DNA of 45,419 nt from an uncultured Acidimicrobiaceae bacterium (GCA_937975915.1 CALJTY010000002.1:1-45419), one strand, 5' to 3'; numbered from the stretch's first letter, positions 32,931 through 43,155 are shown. The notes: generated from the sequence alone by a model not told the origin. Numbers and translations are program-made.

Positions 32931-34171
32931 AACGCTCCGCTAAAGGTCTGGGGACGATTACTCAACTCCCTTCTGGAAAGTGGCGGGTGAAAGTTCCAGT
33001 TGGTAAGACCGCCAAGGGTGCCACTCGATATCGTTCAAAAGATTGTGCAACAAAGACTGAGGCTCGTTTGTGGCAACAACAACTCATAACGCTCCGCCAG
33101 CAACAGCAGTTGTTGCCAGGCCCAAAGACAACCTTTAAATCTTTTGCAACTGAGTTATTTCTTACCTCTTCAGATCAAGTTCGTGCACGCACGAATGACG
33201 GTTATTTCAGGAATCTTTCACTACATGTCTTCCCCGTACTTGGTGGCAAGGCTCTAGATGACATCAGACCGTGGGAGATTGAGCAGCTGCTTAAACAACT
33301 ACGTAAGTCACGTTCAGCAAGCACTGTTAATAATGTTCGCACTGCGATGAGCAAAGTATTCAACGTTGCCATGCGTCACGAACTGGTTTTAAACAATCCT
33401 GTTCGTCGCACGGAAAAATTTAAGCGAAGCGAGTTTGAACCAACCCAAGTCAAACTTCCTTGGAGCAAGGAAGAAGCCCAGTATGCGCTGAAATGCGCTG
33501 AAGGAACACAAATGGAACTGTTCCTGACTTTGGTGCTTTCCACCGGAATGCGTCGTGGTGAGGCGCTTGGTCTTATGTGGAGCGACATTGATTTTGAACA
33601 CCACACAGTCTCGATTGAACGCAGTGTTCATAGAGAGTCAATTACCCAGCGTGATGGATCAAGAATTGGCGAGATAGTTGTTACTCCTCCTAAAACAGCT
33701 CAGAGCCGTCGAGTGAATCAGCTAACACTTCCAGTCATTGACGTTTTGAGAAGGCATCAAATAGAACAGCAAATAAGTTTCAACCCATTAGAAAGGGACT
33801 CGTGCCCAGAGTACGTTTTTACAAACTCTGTTGGCACGCTTCTAGATGAATCAAAACTTAGTTATCGGTATCGCAAGTTCTGCAGTGTTAATAAAATTCG
33901 ACCAATTCGTATTCACGACATTCGGCATACCTTTGCAACCATGCTGATTGAAGACGACGCACGGAACATAGCTGCAGTATCGAAGGCGCTTGGACATTCG
34001 TCAATGTCAATAACTTTGGACATCTATGGGAAGACTTCGCGTGTGGAATCTCAGGCAATAACGAGAATGGGTGAGTTGCTATTTCCAGATAGAGATATCA
34101 CGGGGAATGCAAAGCAAGCAGAGCCAGATGTGTTTGTTATGCCAAAAAGTCGATTTATGAACGCTGGTTAG
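32927..34171 (+). CDS. Site-specific tyrosine recombinase (island integrase)
   Basis: A 414-aa integrase. The N-terminal arm-binding region (about 1-60) is Lys/Arg-rich, and a SAM-like core-binding domain covers about 65-165. The catalytic domain has Arg in STGMRRGEALGLMW, HDIRHTFATML (His and Arg), LGHSS (His) and the nucleophile Tyr in TLDIYGKTS. All residues for catalysis are present, so it looks intact. Translationally coupled to the excisionase. The adjacent tRNA-Arg is the expected target. Confidence 0.95.
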   Translation: MKRSAKGLGTITQLPSGKWRVKVPVGKTAKGATRYRSKDCATKTEARLWQQQLITLRQQQQLLPGPKTTFKSFATELFLTSSDQVRARTNDGYFRNLSLHVFPVLGGKALDDIRPWEIEQLLKQLRKSRSASTVNNVRTAMSKVFNVAMRHELVLNNPVRRTEKFKRSEFEPTQVKLPWSKEEAQYALKCAEGTQMELFLTLVLSTGMRRGEALGLMWSDIDFEHHTVSIERSVHRESITQRDGSRIGEIVVTPPKTAQSRRVNQLTLPVIDVLRRHQIEQQISFNPLERDSCPEYVFTNSVGTLLDESKLSYRYRKFCSVNKIRPIRIHDIRHTFATMLIEDDARNIAAVSKALGHSSMSITLDIYGKTSRVESQAITRMGELLFPDRDITGNAKQAEPDVFVMPKSRFMNAG

Positions 34172-34212
34172 ACATTTGCAATGTCGAAAATAAAGATTAA
34201 GAAAAGGTAAAG

Positions 34213-34665
34213 ATGAATATGCCAAGCAGTGATTACAACTCAGTAGGAAGTTCTGAGTCCAAAACTAGTTCAAACTTTAAAAATAAGTGGGCTAAGGCGT
34301 GTGTTGTTTGCAAAGAGATAATTGAGGTTGGTGAGAATGCCACGAGAGCCAGGAAATACGGCATAACGCATCATCGTTGTGCTGATGGAGTCCCGCGGCA
34401 GTACCTAGAAAAAGACAATTCAAAGCCAATCGGTGTCGGAATGCCATTAGGCGCGGGAGCGAGGGCTCGACTAAGGCAATCAACTCCCAAAAACAATTCT
34501 TGGCGACCTAAAAAACATGAATTTGAGGCACGAATCGGTCGGAAATGCATGTTGTGCGGGAAATGGATTAGTAAAGGTGACAAGGCGTTAGCCGGTAGCC
34601 AGCGTGGAATCGCTCACCCTGGGTGTTTTGAACAACGAGCAAATAATGTTCAAAAATGTCGATAA
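34213..34665 (+). CDS. Protein with two C-x2-C-x19-H-x2-C zinc fingers
   Basis: A 150-aa basic protein of unknown function. Two copies of the same finger are present: C30, C33, H53, C56 and C112, C115, H135, C138. Each is preceded by a basic/aromatic stretch and has I-x2-G then GI-[TA]-H before the last ligands. The spacing is near that of PARP-type fingers but shorter. The middle region (about 60-100) is Gly/Arg-rich. It lies 41 nt after the integrase and 111 nt before the Type ISP gene; AAAGG precedes its ATG. The same finger occurs in the helicase-nuclease at 39545 and the protein at 43168. DNA or RNA binding is the natural guess but is not shown. Confidence 0.75.
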   Translation: MNMPSSDYNSVGSSESKTSSNFKNKWAKACVVCKEIIEVGENATRARKYGITHHRCADGVPRQYLEKDNSKPIGVGMPLGAGARARLRQSTPKNNSWRPKKHEFEARIGRKCMLCGKWISKGDKALAGSQRGIAHPGCFEQRANNVQKCR

Positions 34666-34776
34666 CCTTGTCCGTTTAATGGCGAGTGTGAAGGTGAAGT
34701 AATTGCCGGCTTTTTTAACAAATCAGTGTAAAGATGAGAACTAGCCCAATATAGCCTTATATCAGCCAGGGGATTC

Positions 34777-37700
34777 GTGACAACTGTATTTGATGTTTTA
34801 GATGAGCTGAGAACACAAGCCACGGATGAGCATGCAAAAGGAATTTCTTTTGAGAGATTAACGCTTGAATACTTAAAGGTTGATGCAGCTTGGTCTCAGG
34901 TCTTTGATGATGTCGTTCGTTACAGTGATTGGCCGGAAAGACCTTCTGATCGAGATGTTGGAGTTGACTTAGTCGGCATCGAGAAAGACACCGGAAACCT
35001 TTGGGCGATTCAGTGCAAGTTCTATAACGATGACACTCCGATAGATAAAAAACTCCTTGGAACATTTTTCGCCGAACTCGGCAAAACTGCGTATAGCGCT
35101 GGTCTCATCGTTTCAACCTCAAGCAATTGGACTTCGAATGCTGAAGACACCCTTAAAGAGCAATCAAAACCCGTTCAACGAATAGGACTTTCAGATCTCG
35201 AAGAAAGTTCTGTCGATTGGAGTTCCTTTTCGATTAGCGGAAGATCTGAGGCAAAAAGAAAGAGCCAGAAAGCTTTGCGCCCACATCAGATAGAAGCTTT
35301 GACGGACGTTAAAAAGGGTTTCTCCAGCAATGACCGGGGAAAACTCATTATGGCCTGTGGAACTGGAAAGACTTACACATCTCTCAAAATTGCTGAAGAG
35401 ATGCTTCCGAAAGGTGGAAATGTACTGTTCCTTGTCCCATCAATTTCTCTTCTTTCACAGTCTCTTCGTGAGTGGACTGCTGAATGTGTAATTGATTTGA
35501 AGTCATTCGCTGTTTGTTCTGACTCAAAGGTTGGCAAGAAGAGTGAATCCGAGGACATGCACTCTTTTGATTTGGCTTATCCAGCAACTACGAATGTTAA
35601 AAAACTTGTAGAGAACTTTGGAATTCATACCGAAGGCTTCAAAGGTTTGAATGTTGTCTTTTCCACTTACCAATCGATCAAAGTCATTAGTGAAGCTCAG
35701 GATAAAGGATTGCCCGAGTTTGATCTAATAATCTGTGACGAAGCTCACCGCACCACGGGTGTCACACTCGCTGACGAGGAAGAATCAGCATTCGTTGCTG
35801 TTCATAATAACGACTTCATTCGAGGTAAAAAACGACTGTACATGACTGCTACGCCGCGCGTTTATGCGGACAGCGTAAAAGTAAAAGCTGAAGAAAAAGA
35901 CGCTGTACTTGCAGACATGAATGATGAGTCTCTTTATGGGCCTGAATTCCACCGGTTGATGTTTGGTGCAGCAGTTGAACGTGGTCTATTGAGCGATTAT
36001 CGAGTGGTTATTTTGGCTGTTTCGGATGAATACGTTTCGGAACTTATTGTGGATCGCAATAAAGGTGTATTCGAATTTCCGATGAAAGATCTCCCATTGG
36101 ATGATGTTTCAAGATTTATTGGTTGCTACAACGGACTAACTAAACGAACTACTGATCAAAGTCTTTTTGGTACAGATGTTCTCCCAATGAAAAGGGCTGT
36201 GGCATTTGCACAGTCGATTAAGGCATCACAGGCATTCGCACAGAACTTCGGCGACGTGGTGAATCGTCTTCTTTTGACTGAATCAGACGACACTTCTTCA
36301 CGCGTGTTGGTCGAACACGTCGATGGAACGAATAATGTTTTAATTAGGAATCAGCGCCTTCAATGGCTAAAACAAGAGCCATCTCCGAACACTGTCAAGA
36401 TTCTCTCAAATGCTCGCTGTCTTTCAGAAGGTGTTGATGTACCGGCTCTTGACGCGGTCCTTTTCCTTAGTCCGAGAAATTCCCAGGTTGATGTTGTGCA
36501 GTCTGTCGGACGTGTGATGCGTAAGTCTGAAGGTAAAGATTATGGATATGTGATTATCCCAGTAGCTGTCGCAAGTTTCGAAGATCCAGTCGCTGCGCTG
36601 AATGACAATAAACGATTCAAGATGGTGTGGCAGGTCCTGCAAGCATTGCGATCGCACGACGAACGGTTTTCTGCGATGGTGAATCAAATTTCACTTGAGA
36701 AAAAGGTGCCCAACAATGTTGCGATGTTTGGCGTCGGTGGAAACGGAGAGAGCTATGAAAATGAAACGGACGGTGAAGCCAAAGTCGAAACCAAAAAGAG
36801 TGATGCGATTGCAATACCTTTCTCACTGATTGAAAACGAAGTCTGGAGAGACTCTGTCTTAAGCAAGTTGGTGGACAAAGTTGGTCAAAGAATTTATTGG
36901 GAGAAGTGGGCGAAGGATGTTGCAGACATAGTCGGTAACTACAAACTGAGAATTAAAGCTCTTCTTGATAGTGAAGATGAGAAAATTGTAAAGGCGTTTG
37001 AGAAATTCCTCAAAGGATTAAGAAAGACCCTGAATCCGAACATCACTGCTGACGATGCAATTGAAATGTTGGCTCAGCACTTGGTGACTGAACCTATATT
37101 TGATTCTCTTTTCCAGGGTTATGAATTCTCAAAACTCAATCCAGTATCTATTCAAATGAATGGAATGATCAAAGTTCTACAGAAAAATGACCTCCATTCA
37201 GAAAGAGAGAGCCTGGAGTCTTTCTATTCGGATGTGAATTCGAGGATTGAGGGCATCACAACAAGTGCGGGCAAACAGGCACTTATTAAGGAGCTCTACG
37301 ATAAATTTTTTCAAGGTGCATTCAAAGTAACCGCAGATAAACTCGGCATCGTTTACACCCCAGTCGAGGTTGTTGATTACATGATCTCAGCCGTTGAAAA
37401 CACCCTCAAAAATAGTTTTTCTAGCTCACTCGGGTCTCCGGGGGTGCACATCCTTGATCCGTTTACGGGCACCGGAACATTCATCACTCGAATCATGCAA
37501 TCAGGGCTAATTTCTGAAAAAGAATTGGAACATAAGTACCGCTACGAGCTCCACGCAAATGAAATCGTGCTCCTGGCTTACTACGTAGCGGCTGTGAACA
37601 TTGAAGAGACTTTTCATGGTTTATTCGGTGGTGAATATCAACCTTTCCCCGGACTTGTAATGACTGATACCTTTCAAATGACTGAAGGTCAGAAGAATCA

Positions 37701-39558
37701 GAGATTTGAGGGCGAAGGACTGTCGCCGATAAATAGTGAGCGCGCACTTGCCCAAAACACTCAAAAAATTCAAGTCATCATTTCAAATCCGCCCTACTCG
37801 GTGGGTCAGGAAAGAGAAGGTGACGGGGATGCCAATGAACGCTATGAAGAACTCGATTTACGGGTGGATGAAACGTATCGCAAACGCTCTGAGGCCAAGC
37901 TCACGAAGTCGCTCAACGACAGCTACATTCGTGCTTTTCGCTGGGCCAGTGACCGTATTGGTGAACAAGGAATCGTTTGCTTCGTGAGTGGCGGTGGCTG
38001 GTTAATTGGCAACGCCATGGACGGTATGCGTCGCTGCTTGGTCGAAGAGTTTGCTGAGATTTATGTTCTCGACTTGCGAGGCAACCAACGCACGACACAA
38101 GGTGAGAAAAGTCGCCGTGAAGGAGGGAAGATTTTCGGTGGAGGTAGCCGCACCGCGGTTACGGTGACACTTCTCGTGAAGAAGGAAGGCCACACCGGCC
38201 CCGGAACCATCCACTACCACGACATCGGTGACTTCCTCACCCGCGAAGAGAAGTTGAAAAAACTTGTTGGTTTCACAGACCACGACCCTAAATGGACAAC
38301 GATCGCCCCGAATGAATTCGCGGACTGGATCAATCAACGTCGCTCGGACTACACCCAACTCGTCCCTCTTGGGGATGAGAATGCGAAGGGCAAGGAGAGT
38401 GAGGCAATCTTTACGACGTTTTCCCCAGGGCTCAATACTGCACGAGATTCGTGGATTTACTCGTTTAGCAAAGAACGAGTGGCTGCTTCGATGAAACTAT
38501 TAATTGAAACTTATCAGGCAGTTCTGCGGGCTGACGCTGCGGGCAAACCCGATAACTACGTTCAACAAGGACCGGAATTTATTAAGTGGGATGCGTCGCT
38601 CAAGTCGCACCGAAGGAGGCGTCGGTCTCTGGAGTTTGATAAAAGTCTTGTTATTTCGGCACCATATCGCCCTTTCACCAAGGCATACCTCTATCTTGAT
38701 CCGGCTCTTATGGCTGGGGCGGGTCGAACACCTCGCTTCTTCCCTGACAATTCTGTTCCCTCGCTTGCAATTGTGACAAACGGTATCGGTTCTTCGTCGG
38801 GCTTCTCTGCTTTGATTGTTGATGCACCACCGAACTTTCACACGCTTGATACCGATCAAGTCTTTCCCTTGCTATGGTCGGAAGAAACCGAATCTACGGG
38901 AGGATTGCTTGACGGCCTTCAAGACGGTCCTATCCGTAGGGAAGGCGTCTCCATGTGGAGTGTCGAGCAATTCTCAAAAGTAGTTAAGCGTCCCATTGAG
39001 CGTGAAGAAATCTTCTATTACGTCTATGGCATCCTCCATAGTGAGAGCTTCAGAAACGCCTATGGTGAGAATTTGGTAAAAGAACGTCCTCGAATTCCAC
39101 TGCCCAAACATGCCGATCAATTTGAGGGCTTCAGCAATGCAGGTCGCAAACTTGCTGATCTACACCTCAACTACGAAAGCGTTGAGCCTTACCCGCTCGA
39201 AGAGTCGTGCACCCGACCAAAGTTAGACCCTCACACCCTTTATCGAGTAGAGAAGATGCGCTTCCCTAAGGGGCAAGGAGTTAAAGACCGACCCAACTCA
39301 ATCCTGTACAACGACTACATCACGTTGAGCGGTATTCCAGACGAGACATGGGATTACATGCTGTCGGGAAAAGCAGCACTTTATTGGATTATTGACCGAT
39401 ATCAAATTACTCGCGACCGTGAATCAGGAATTGTCAACGATCCCAATGACTATTCTGAGGATCCAAGATACATACTTGACCTTGTGAAGAGAATAGTCAC
39501 CGTAAGTGTCAAGACTCTAGAGATTATTCGAGAACTGCCTTCCCTTACTTTTGATTAA
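34777..39558 (+). CDS. Type ISP single-polypeptide restriction-modification enzyme (LlaGI/LlaBIII-like)
   Basis: A 1593-aa protein with four modules in one chain. A Mrr-like nuclease is at the N-terminus (D64 in VGVD, Q79-x-K81 in QCK). A SF2 translocase follows with CGTGKT (K198), DEAH (321-324), TATPR and helicase C-terminal motifs (SVGRVMRKS). A gamma-class N6-adenine methyltransferase has DPFTGTGTF (from 894) and NPPY (1004-1007). The last 400 or so residues form the target-recognition domain. Length and order match Type ISP enzymes, which methylate one strand and cut after head-to-head translocation. The GTG start at 34777 has AGGGGA upstream. All catalytic motifs look intact. Its 3' end overlaps the convergent helicase gene by 14 nt. 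Confidence 0.93.
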   Translation: MTTVFDVLDELRTQATDEHAKGISFERLTLEYLKVDAAWSQVFDDVVRYSDWPERPSDRDVGVDLVGIEKDTGNLWAIQCKFYNDDTPIDKKLLGTFFAELGKTAYSAGLIVSTSSNWTSNAEDTLKEQSKPVQRIGLSDLEESSVDWSSFSISGRSEAKRKSQKALRPHQIEALTDVKKGFSSNDRGKLIMACGTGKTYTSLKIAEEMLPKGGNVLFLVPSISLLSQSLREWTAECVIDLKSFAVCSDSKVGKKSESEDMHSFDLAYPATTNVKKLVENFGIHTEGFKGLNVVFSTYQSIKVISEAQDKGLPEFDLIICDEAHRTTGVTLADEEESAFVAVHNNDFIRGKKRLYMTATPRVYADSVKVKAEEKDAVLADMNDESLYGPEFHRLMFGAAVERGLLSDYRVVILAVSDEYVSELIVDRNKGVFEFPMKDLPLDDVSRFIGCYNGLTKRTTDQSLFGTDVLPMKRAVAFAQSIKASQAFAQNFGDVVNRLLLTESDDTSSRVLVEHVDGTNNVLIRNQRLQWLKQEPSPNTVKILSNARCLSEGVDVPALDAVLFLSPRNSQVDVVQSVGRVMRKSEGKDYGYVIIPVAVASFEDPVAALNDNKRFKMVWQVLQALRSHDERFSAMVNQISLEKKVPNNVAMFGVGGNGESYENETDGEAKVETKKSDAIAIPFSLIENEVWRDSVLSKLVDKVGQRIYWEKWAKDVADIVGNYKLRIKALLDSEDEKIVKAFEKFLKGLRKTLNPNITADDAIEMLAQHLVTEPIFDSLFQGYEFSKLNPVSIQMNGMIKVLQKNDLHSERESLESFYSDVNSRIEGITTSAGKQALIKELYDKFFQGAFKVTADKLGIVYTPVEVVDYMISAVENTLKNSFSSSLGSPGVHILDPFTGTGTFITRIMQSGLISEKELEHKYRYELHANEIVLLAYYVAAVNIEETFHGLFGGEYQPFPGLVMTDTFQMTEGQKNQRFEGEGLSPINSERALAQNTQKIQVIISNPPYSVGQEREGDGDANERYEELDLRVDETYRKRSEAKLTKSLNDSYIRAFRWASDRIGEQGIVCFVSGGGWLIGNAMDGMRRCLVEEFAEIYVLDLRGNQRTTQGEKSRREGGKIFGGGSRTAVTVTLLVKKEGHTGPGTIHYHDIGDFLTREEKLKKLVGFTDHDPKWTTIAPNEFADWINQRRSDYTQLVPLGDENAKGKESEAIFTTFSPGLNTARDSWIYSFSKERVAASMKLLIETYQAVLRADAAGKPDNYVQQGPEFIKWDASLKSHRRRRRSLEFDKSLVISAPYRPFTKAYLYLDPALMAGAGRTPRFFPDNSVPSLAIVTNGIGSSSGFSALIVDAPPNFHTLDTDQVFPLLWSEETESTGGLLDGLQDGPIRREGVSMWSVEQFSKVVKRPIEREEIFYYVYGILHSESFRNAYGENLVKERPRIPLPKHADQFEGFSNAGRKLADLHLNYESVEPYPLEESCTRPKLDPHTLYRVEKMRFPKGQGVKDRPNSILYNDYITLSGIPDETWDYMLSGKAALYWIIDRYQITRDRESGIVNDPNDYSEDPRYILDLVKRIVTVSVKTLEIIRELPSLTFD

Positions 39559-42500
39559 GGCTTGACATCAAAGATTGAATTTCTTGCGCAATGATACTTG
39601 CGTTACTTGAACATTTCCACGCTGGTATGCGAATGACTTTCCACCCAGCTTTTGTGAGAACTTTGTCTCTTGCAATGTCTTGTTTGCGAAGTACTAAATG
39701 TTTTCCTAGTGCAGTGGAGTAGTGCTGGTCACCATCTACTTCAATGTCGAGGCGCAACTCACCTACTATGAGGCCAAAGTCAAGTTCATAACCCTGTACA
39801 TTGAACTTGGAAATTGGTGCCAGTCCAGCTTCTACTAAAGCCTCGTAGAGGTTCCTCTCGGCCTCAGAGTCGAAACGCGGTCCAATGCGGTTCTCTTCAA
39901 ATTCATGCACCGTCTGGACAAAGGTGCGAAGAGATGTGAGAGTGGGGCACTCGAAATTATTAATGTTTGGATTTCCTATGACAATCAGCTGTTCTCGAGC
40001 TCTAGAAACCGCAACATTAATGAGAGGTCTTGTACTTTGGACCCACTTTGCTGATCGATCTGAAATGCCAGGAGCCAAGACTGACGAAAAGATCATCACG
40101 TCTCGTTCGTCGCCTTGAAAACGGTGTGCGGTACCAACCCTAAATTCGATTTCGGCGAGTAAGTCATGCCCATAGCGTTTGATTGCGAGTCTCTCGATCA
40201 GATCAGATTGAGCCGAGAAAGGAGTAACTACGCCCAGCGATTTCTTTGTAGTGAGAAACTGCTGGATAGAATCAACAACTGCTTCGGCTTCCATTTCATT
40301 TATCCAGGAGCCCTTTGGTGGCTGCACAGCCGTTCCGCTGATGTCAATCCAAAATAAAGGACGAACGCCATTCGAGAATTGAGAAATGTCTGTTAGAAGC
40401 GTTAATTCTGAACCATAAAAAGCCTCATTAAACCATCGAGCAATTTGGGGGTGAGAACGATAATGCTCATTGAGCAGCATGGTCTTTTCTTGGCCAACAA
40501 TGTTGGCAAAAAAATCGTAAGCCGAGTACATAGAACTAGAAAGCTTTCTTCTTGTCAGATCCGCTGGCGATATGCGATTACGACCTGCAAGGGCAATCTC
40601 TTGTTCTGGAGTAATTTTCGAAATTGGAGGCAACTGGTTGGGGTCACCAACAATTATGAGTCGCTTAGCTCTGTAAGCAGCTGGCAAAATGTAGGCCAAG
40701 TGGCACTGGCTAGCCTCATCAACAATCACGTAGTCAAATAATCCAGCATCGAATGGGAAATTCTGATGCATGGATAATGCTGTACTGGCCCAGCCCTTAA
40801 TGAATGGAAGTATGGTTTCAATTGCTTTCAACGTCCCGTAGTAACTGGATCCGGATTGGCCAATTGTGCTGAAGCGTTTTTTGTTTCTGGCAACGGTGTC
40901 AGATACCAGTCTCTCCGCAAACACTGAAGAAGCATTTCTCCAGTCAGATTCCACTTTCTCAGAATTCTCATTCGCATCGCCAACGACAATTCGCAATGCA
41001 TCGATCTCCTCACGTCGTCGAATATTCTCTTGCTTAATTGCGAGCCAATTGATAGAAGTTTGAATGAGCTCACTTTCTGTAGGCAATCCAAACTTTTTGG
41101 CAAATCTCTTCCACCGGAAATTGAGTAGGAATTTCGACTTTTTAAACCTATTAGCTAGGCGCAAAATCTCTCTGACATCAGCATCAGGAATTGAACCAAC
41201 CAATTTCTCTTCTAGTGTTTTCTCGAGATTTATCTCGATTTGCATTCGTTCATGTTGAATATTTTCAAGCTCGGCGCATCTCGCAAGTGCAGCATAGAAA
41301 GCGTCCCTTGTTTTTGTGGTCGTGTAGAGGGAAGCTTCTGCATCGGCACGCTCTGAAGGAAGCAACTCCCTTGATTTGCTGATGAGTTGTGCGATTTGAT
41401 CAGGCATTGCTTCACGGGCACTCTTATTTCCGGTTCGAATAATGAGGCCCGGGGAAACAGAATTGGCCCGACTTGTTGCAACATCAACGGCAGCATTATT
41501 TGTTGAGGTGATCATGATTGATTGATTATGGGCCCATGCGTTTGCAACTAGATTCACAACTATCTGACTTTTGCCAGTCCCTGGTGGACCAGTGACGACC
41601 GTGATATTGCTTGAGCCACATTCTTTAAGAATGCTTTCTTGAGCATGATTGATAGAAAGTGGTGCAACTAATGGGACGCCGTGGCCAGAAGTTGGCAACT
41701 GAGTTATAACTCCGGTAACAATTGCCGCTGCGGCAGTGTCCATCCAGTCAGTTCGATCCATCAGTTCATCGAGTTCTCTAATAAGAGTTGCTGTTGCTGC
41801 AGATTCGCCAGCAATCAGTGTTGCTGAGTTATAGATACCATCCTCATCACCATCGCCAATTGAAGTTGCCGAGTCATCAAAGCCTTTTAATGGGATTCCA
41901 AGAGACTTAGCAATTTTAGGTATGAGTTCGGCAAGAACCTCTTTGGAAATGTTGTCAGAAACTTCATTCAGTTGTTCAGCGATGAGTTGGCCAATTCCAT
42001 CAGATGCCGTCAGCGCAGGATTAAGAGCAAAACTGCTCTCACGAGTTAGTAGGACTTCATCGGCTTGAGAGAGCTCGACGCTAATTGTGGCGACAAACAT
42101 TGGTGCACACTTACGGGCGCCCACTGTGTCGGTGAAGGAAATGACTGGCCAACCGATTGCTAATGGGTCATCTTCTTTGCGTTTTAGTCGAGCCTTCGTT
42201 CTATCAACACCGCTGCCACTAACCCTGACTCCTTTAGCTTCATCTTCCAAAGCCTGAATGAAGTCACTGATTTCATATTTTCCCAGTTCTTCGGAACTTA
42301 TTAATTCGGAAGTCGATCCGACCAATACTGAATCTTTTAAGAATCCAATCAACTGGTGCCATTGACCTTGCGGACCATCAGGTATTTCCCGCTTTGGCGG
42401 CTCTTTCCCAGTTATGCATTTAACACAGGCAACACCTTTGTCACCAGTTTTGCGCCAGTAGCAGGGTTCTCCAATGCGAATTTGCGCGTCACAAATCTTG

Positions 42501-42568
42501 CATCTCGAGTGGAATTGAGATGCATTAAGAAATATGGAAAATCCAGAAGTTTCAATAGATTCCGACAT
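39545..42568 (-). CDS. SF1 (UPF1/COG1112-like) helicase with N-terminal zinc finger and C-terminal DUF559-like nuclease
   Basis: A 1007-aa protein in three parts. The N-terminal finger has ligands C23, C26, C48 and C51. The SF1 helicase has Walker A GPPGTGKSQ (about 327-335), DEAS in DYVIVDEASQCHLAYILP (about 616), GDPNQLPPI, EHYRSHP, GTAHRFQGDERD and NVAVSRAREQL, typical of UPF1/Dna2-like enzymes. A long coiled insert (about 420-560) lies between motifs. The C-terminus (about 895-1007) is a PD-(D/E)XK/Vsr-like DUF559 domain with FDSEAERNLYEAL, FNVQGYELDFGL and IEVDGDQHY (about 943). Mokosh-type defence uses a related helicase with a PLD nuclease; here the nuclease and finger differ. TAGTTT lies 9 nt before the ATG. 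Divergent from the SSB-like gene. Confidence 0.85.
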   Translation of the reverse strand: MSESIETSGFSIFLNASQFHSRCKICDAQIRIGEPCYWRKTGDKGVACVKCITGKEPPKREIPDGPQGQWHQLIGFLKDSVLVGSTSELISSEELGKYEISDFIQALEDEAKGVRVSGSGVDRTKARLKRKEDDPLAIGWPVISFTDTVGARKCAPMFVATISVELSQADEVLLTRESSFALNPALTASDGIGQLIAEQLNEVSDNISKEVLAELIPKIAKSLGIPLKGFDDSATSIGDGDEDGIYNSATLIAGESAATATLIRELDELMDRTDWMDTAAAAIVTGVITQLPTSGHGVPLVAPLSINHAQESILKECGSSNITVVTGPPGTGKSQIVVNLVANAWAHNQSIMITSTNNAAVDVATSRANSVSPGLIIRTGNKSAREAMPDQIAQLISKSRELLPSERADAEASLYTTTKTRDAFYAALARCAELENIQHERMQIEINLEKTLEEKLVGSIPDADVREILRLANRFKKSKFLLNFRWKRFAKKFGLPTESELIQTSINWLAIKQENIRRREEIDALRIVVGDANENSEKVESDWRNASSVFAERLVSDTVARNKKRFSTIGQSGSSYYGTLKAIETILPFIKGWASTALSMHQNFPFDAGLFDYVIVDEASQCHLAYILPAAYRAKRLIIVGDPNQLPPISKITPEQEIALAGRNRISPADLTRRKLSSSMYSAYDFFANIVGQEKTMLLNEHYRSHPQIARWFNEAFYGSELTLLTDISQFSNGVRPLFWIDISGTAVQPPKGSWINEMEAEAVVDSIQQFLTTKKSLGVVTPFSAQSDLIERLAIKRYGHDLLAEIEFRVGTAHRFQGDERDVMIFSSVLAPGISDRSAKWVQSTRPLINVAVSRAREQLIVIGNPNINNFECPTLTSLRTFVQTVHEFEENRIGPRFDSEAERNLYEALVEAGLAPISKFNVQGYELDFGLIVGELRLDIEVDGDQHYSTALGKHLVLRKQDIARDKVLTKAGWKVIRIPAWKCSSNASIIAQEIQSLMSSLNQK

Positions 42569-42673
42569 GCATCACTCAAACTAGTTCTTGGGCGCATTTC
42601 GAACAAAAGCGGTCAAAATTGGATTTGGGATGTCACAGTCAGTGAATAGAGTTCAATCAAACTAGGAGGCGAC

Positions 42674-43000
42674 ATGGGCACAACAATGCGTGGAATTTTG
42701 ACCGAAGATCCGAGAATTTTCGAATCAGGAGCAGGAATCACTCGGGCAGTTTTTGTAATCAAAATGGAAAGAACTAATGGACATAAGGTCCTCACTACAC
42801 ATCTTAAGTGTCGAACGATGGGGCGGCTGGCCGAAAACATCGGTGTTTCACTACATAGTGGTGACAGGGTCATTGTCGTTGGAACAATTGAGCAAGATGG
42901 TGATTGGAATAGTGATCCAGATAGTGGAGGTCTGTTGCTGAACTTGCAGGCAGTTGGACTCGATCTGATGTCGGCAGTGTGGCACAAAGTAGATTCGTAA
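42674..43000 (+). CDS. SSB-like single-stranded DNA-binding protein (OB fold)
   Basis: A 108-aa protein resembling the OB domain of SSB: GILTEDPRIF, then AVFVIKMERT, LKCRTMGRLAENIGVSLHSGDRVIVVGTIEQDGDW and LLLNLQAVGLDL. The acidic SSB tail is absent, so it is not the cell's main SSB (usually 150 or more aa ending in DDIPF). An AGGAGG site stands before the ATG. It shares a 105-bp divergent promoter region with the helicase-nuclease, suggesting a common ssDNA substrate. Confidence 0.78.
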   Translation: MGTTMRGILTEDPRIFESGAGITRAVFVIKMERTNGHKVLTTHLKCRTMGRLAENIGVSLHSGDRVIVVGTIEQDGDWNSDPDSGGLLLNLQAVGLDLMSAVWHKVDS

Positions 43001-43079
43001 AGCTTTCTGCTCAAGAAGTTGGTGAGAATAACTATCAGCACCAAAAACATAGATAATCTTGGACCGACATTCTCTTATT

Positions 43080-43121
43080 TCACACCTCCCTCTAGTCAAA
43101 ATTACAGGGAGGGTTGTGTGA
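43080..43121. repeat. Stem-loop upstream of the zinc-finger/Imm35 operon
   Basis: TCACAC (43080-43085) pairs with GTGTGA (43116-43121), and CCTCCCT pairs with AGGGAGG (43106-43112) with a 3-nt bulge; the loop is about 14 nt. A second short palindrome TTGGATTCCAA lies just after. No T-run follows, so this looks more like an operator or attenuator than a terminator for the SSB gene. Confidence 0.45.
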
Positions 43122-43155
43122 CATTGGATTCCAAGTACGTGTTACAGCCATTATG

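Noticed and set aside
34666..34776. Terminator at GCCGGCTTTTTT before the Type ISP gene
   Set aside because: GCCGGC is a perfect palindrome without a loop, so no stable hairpin can form.
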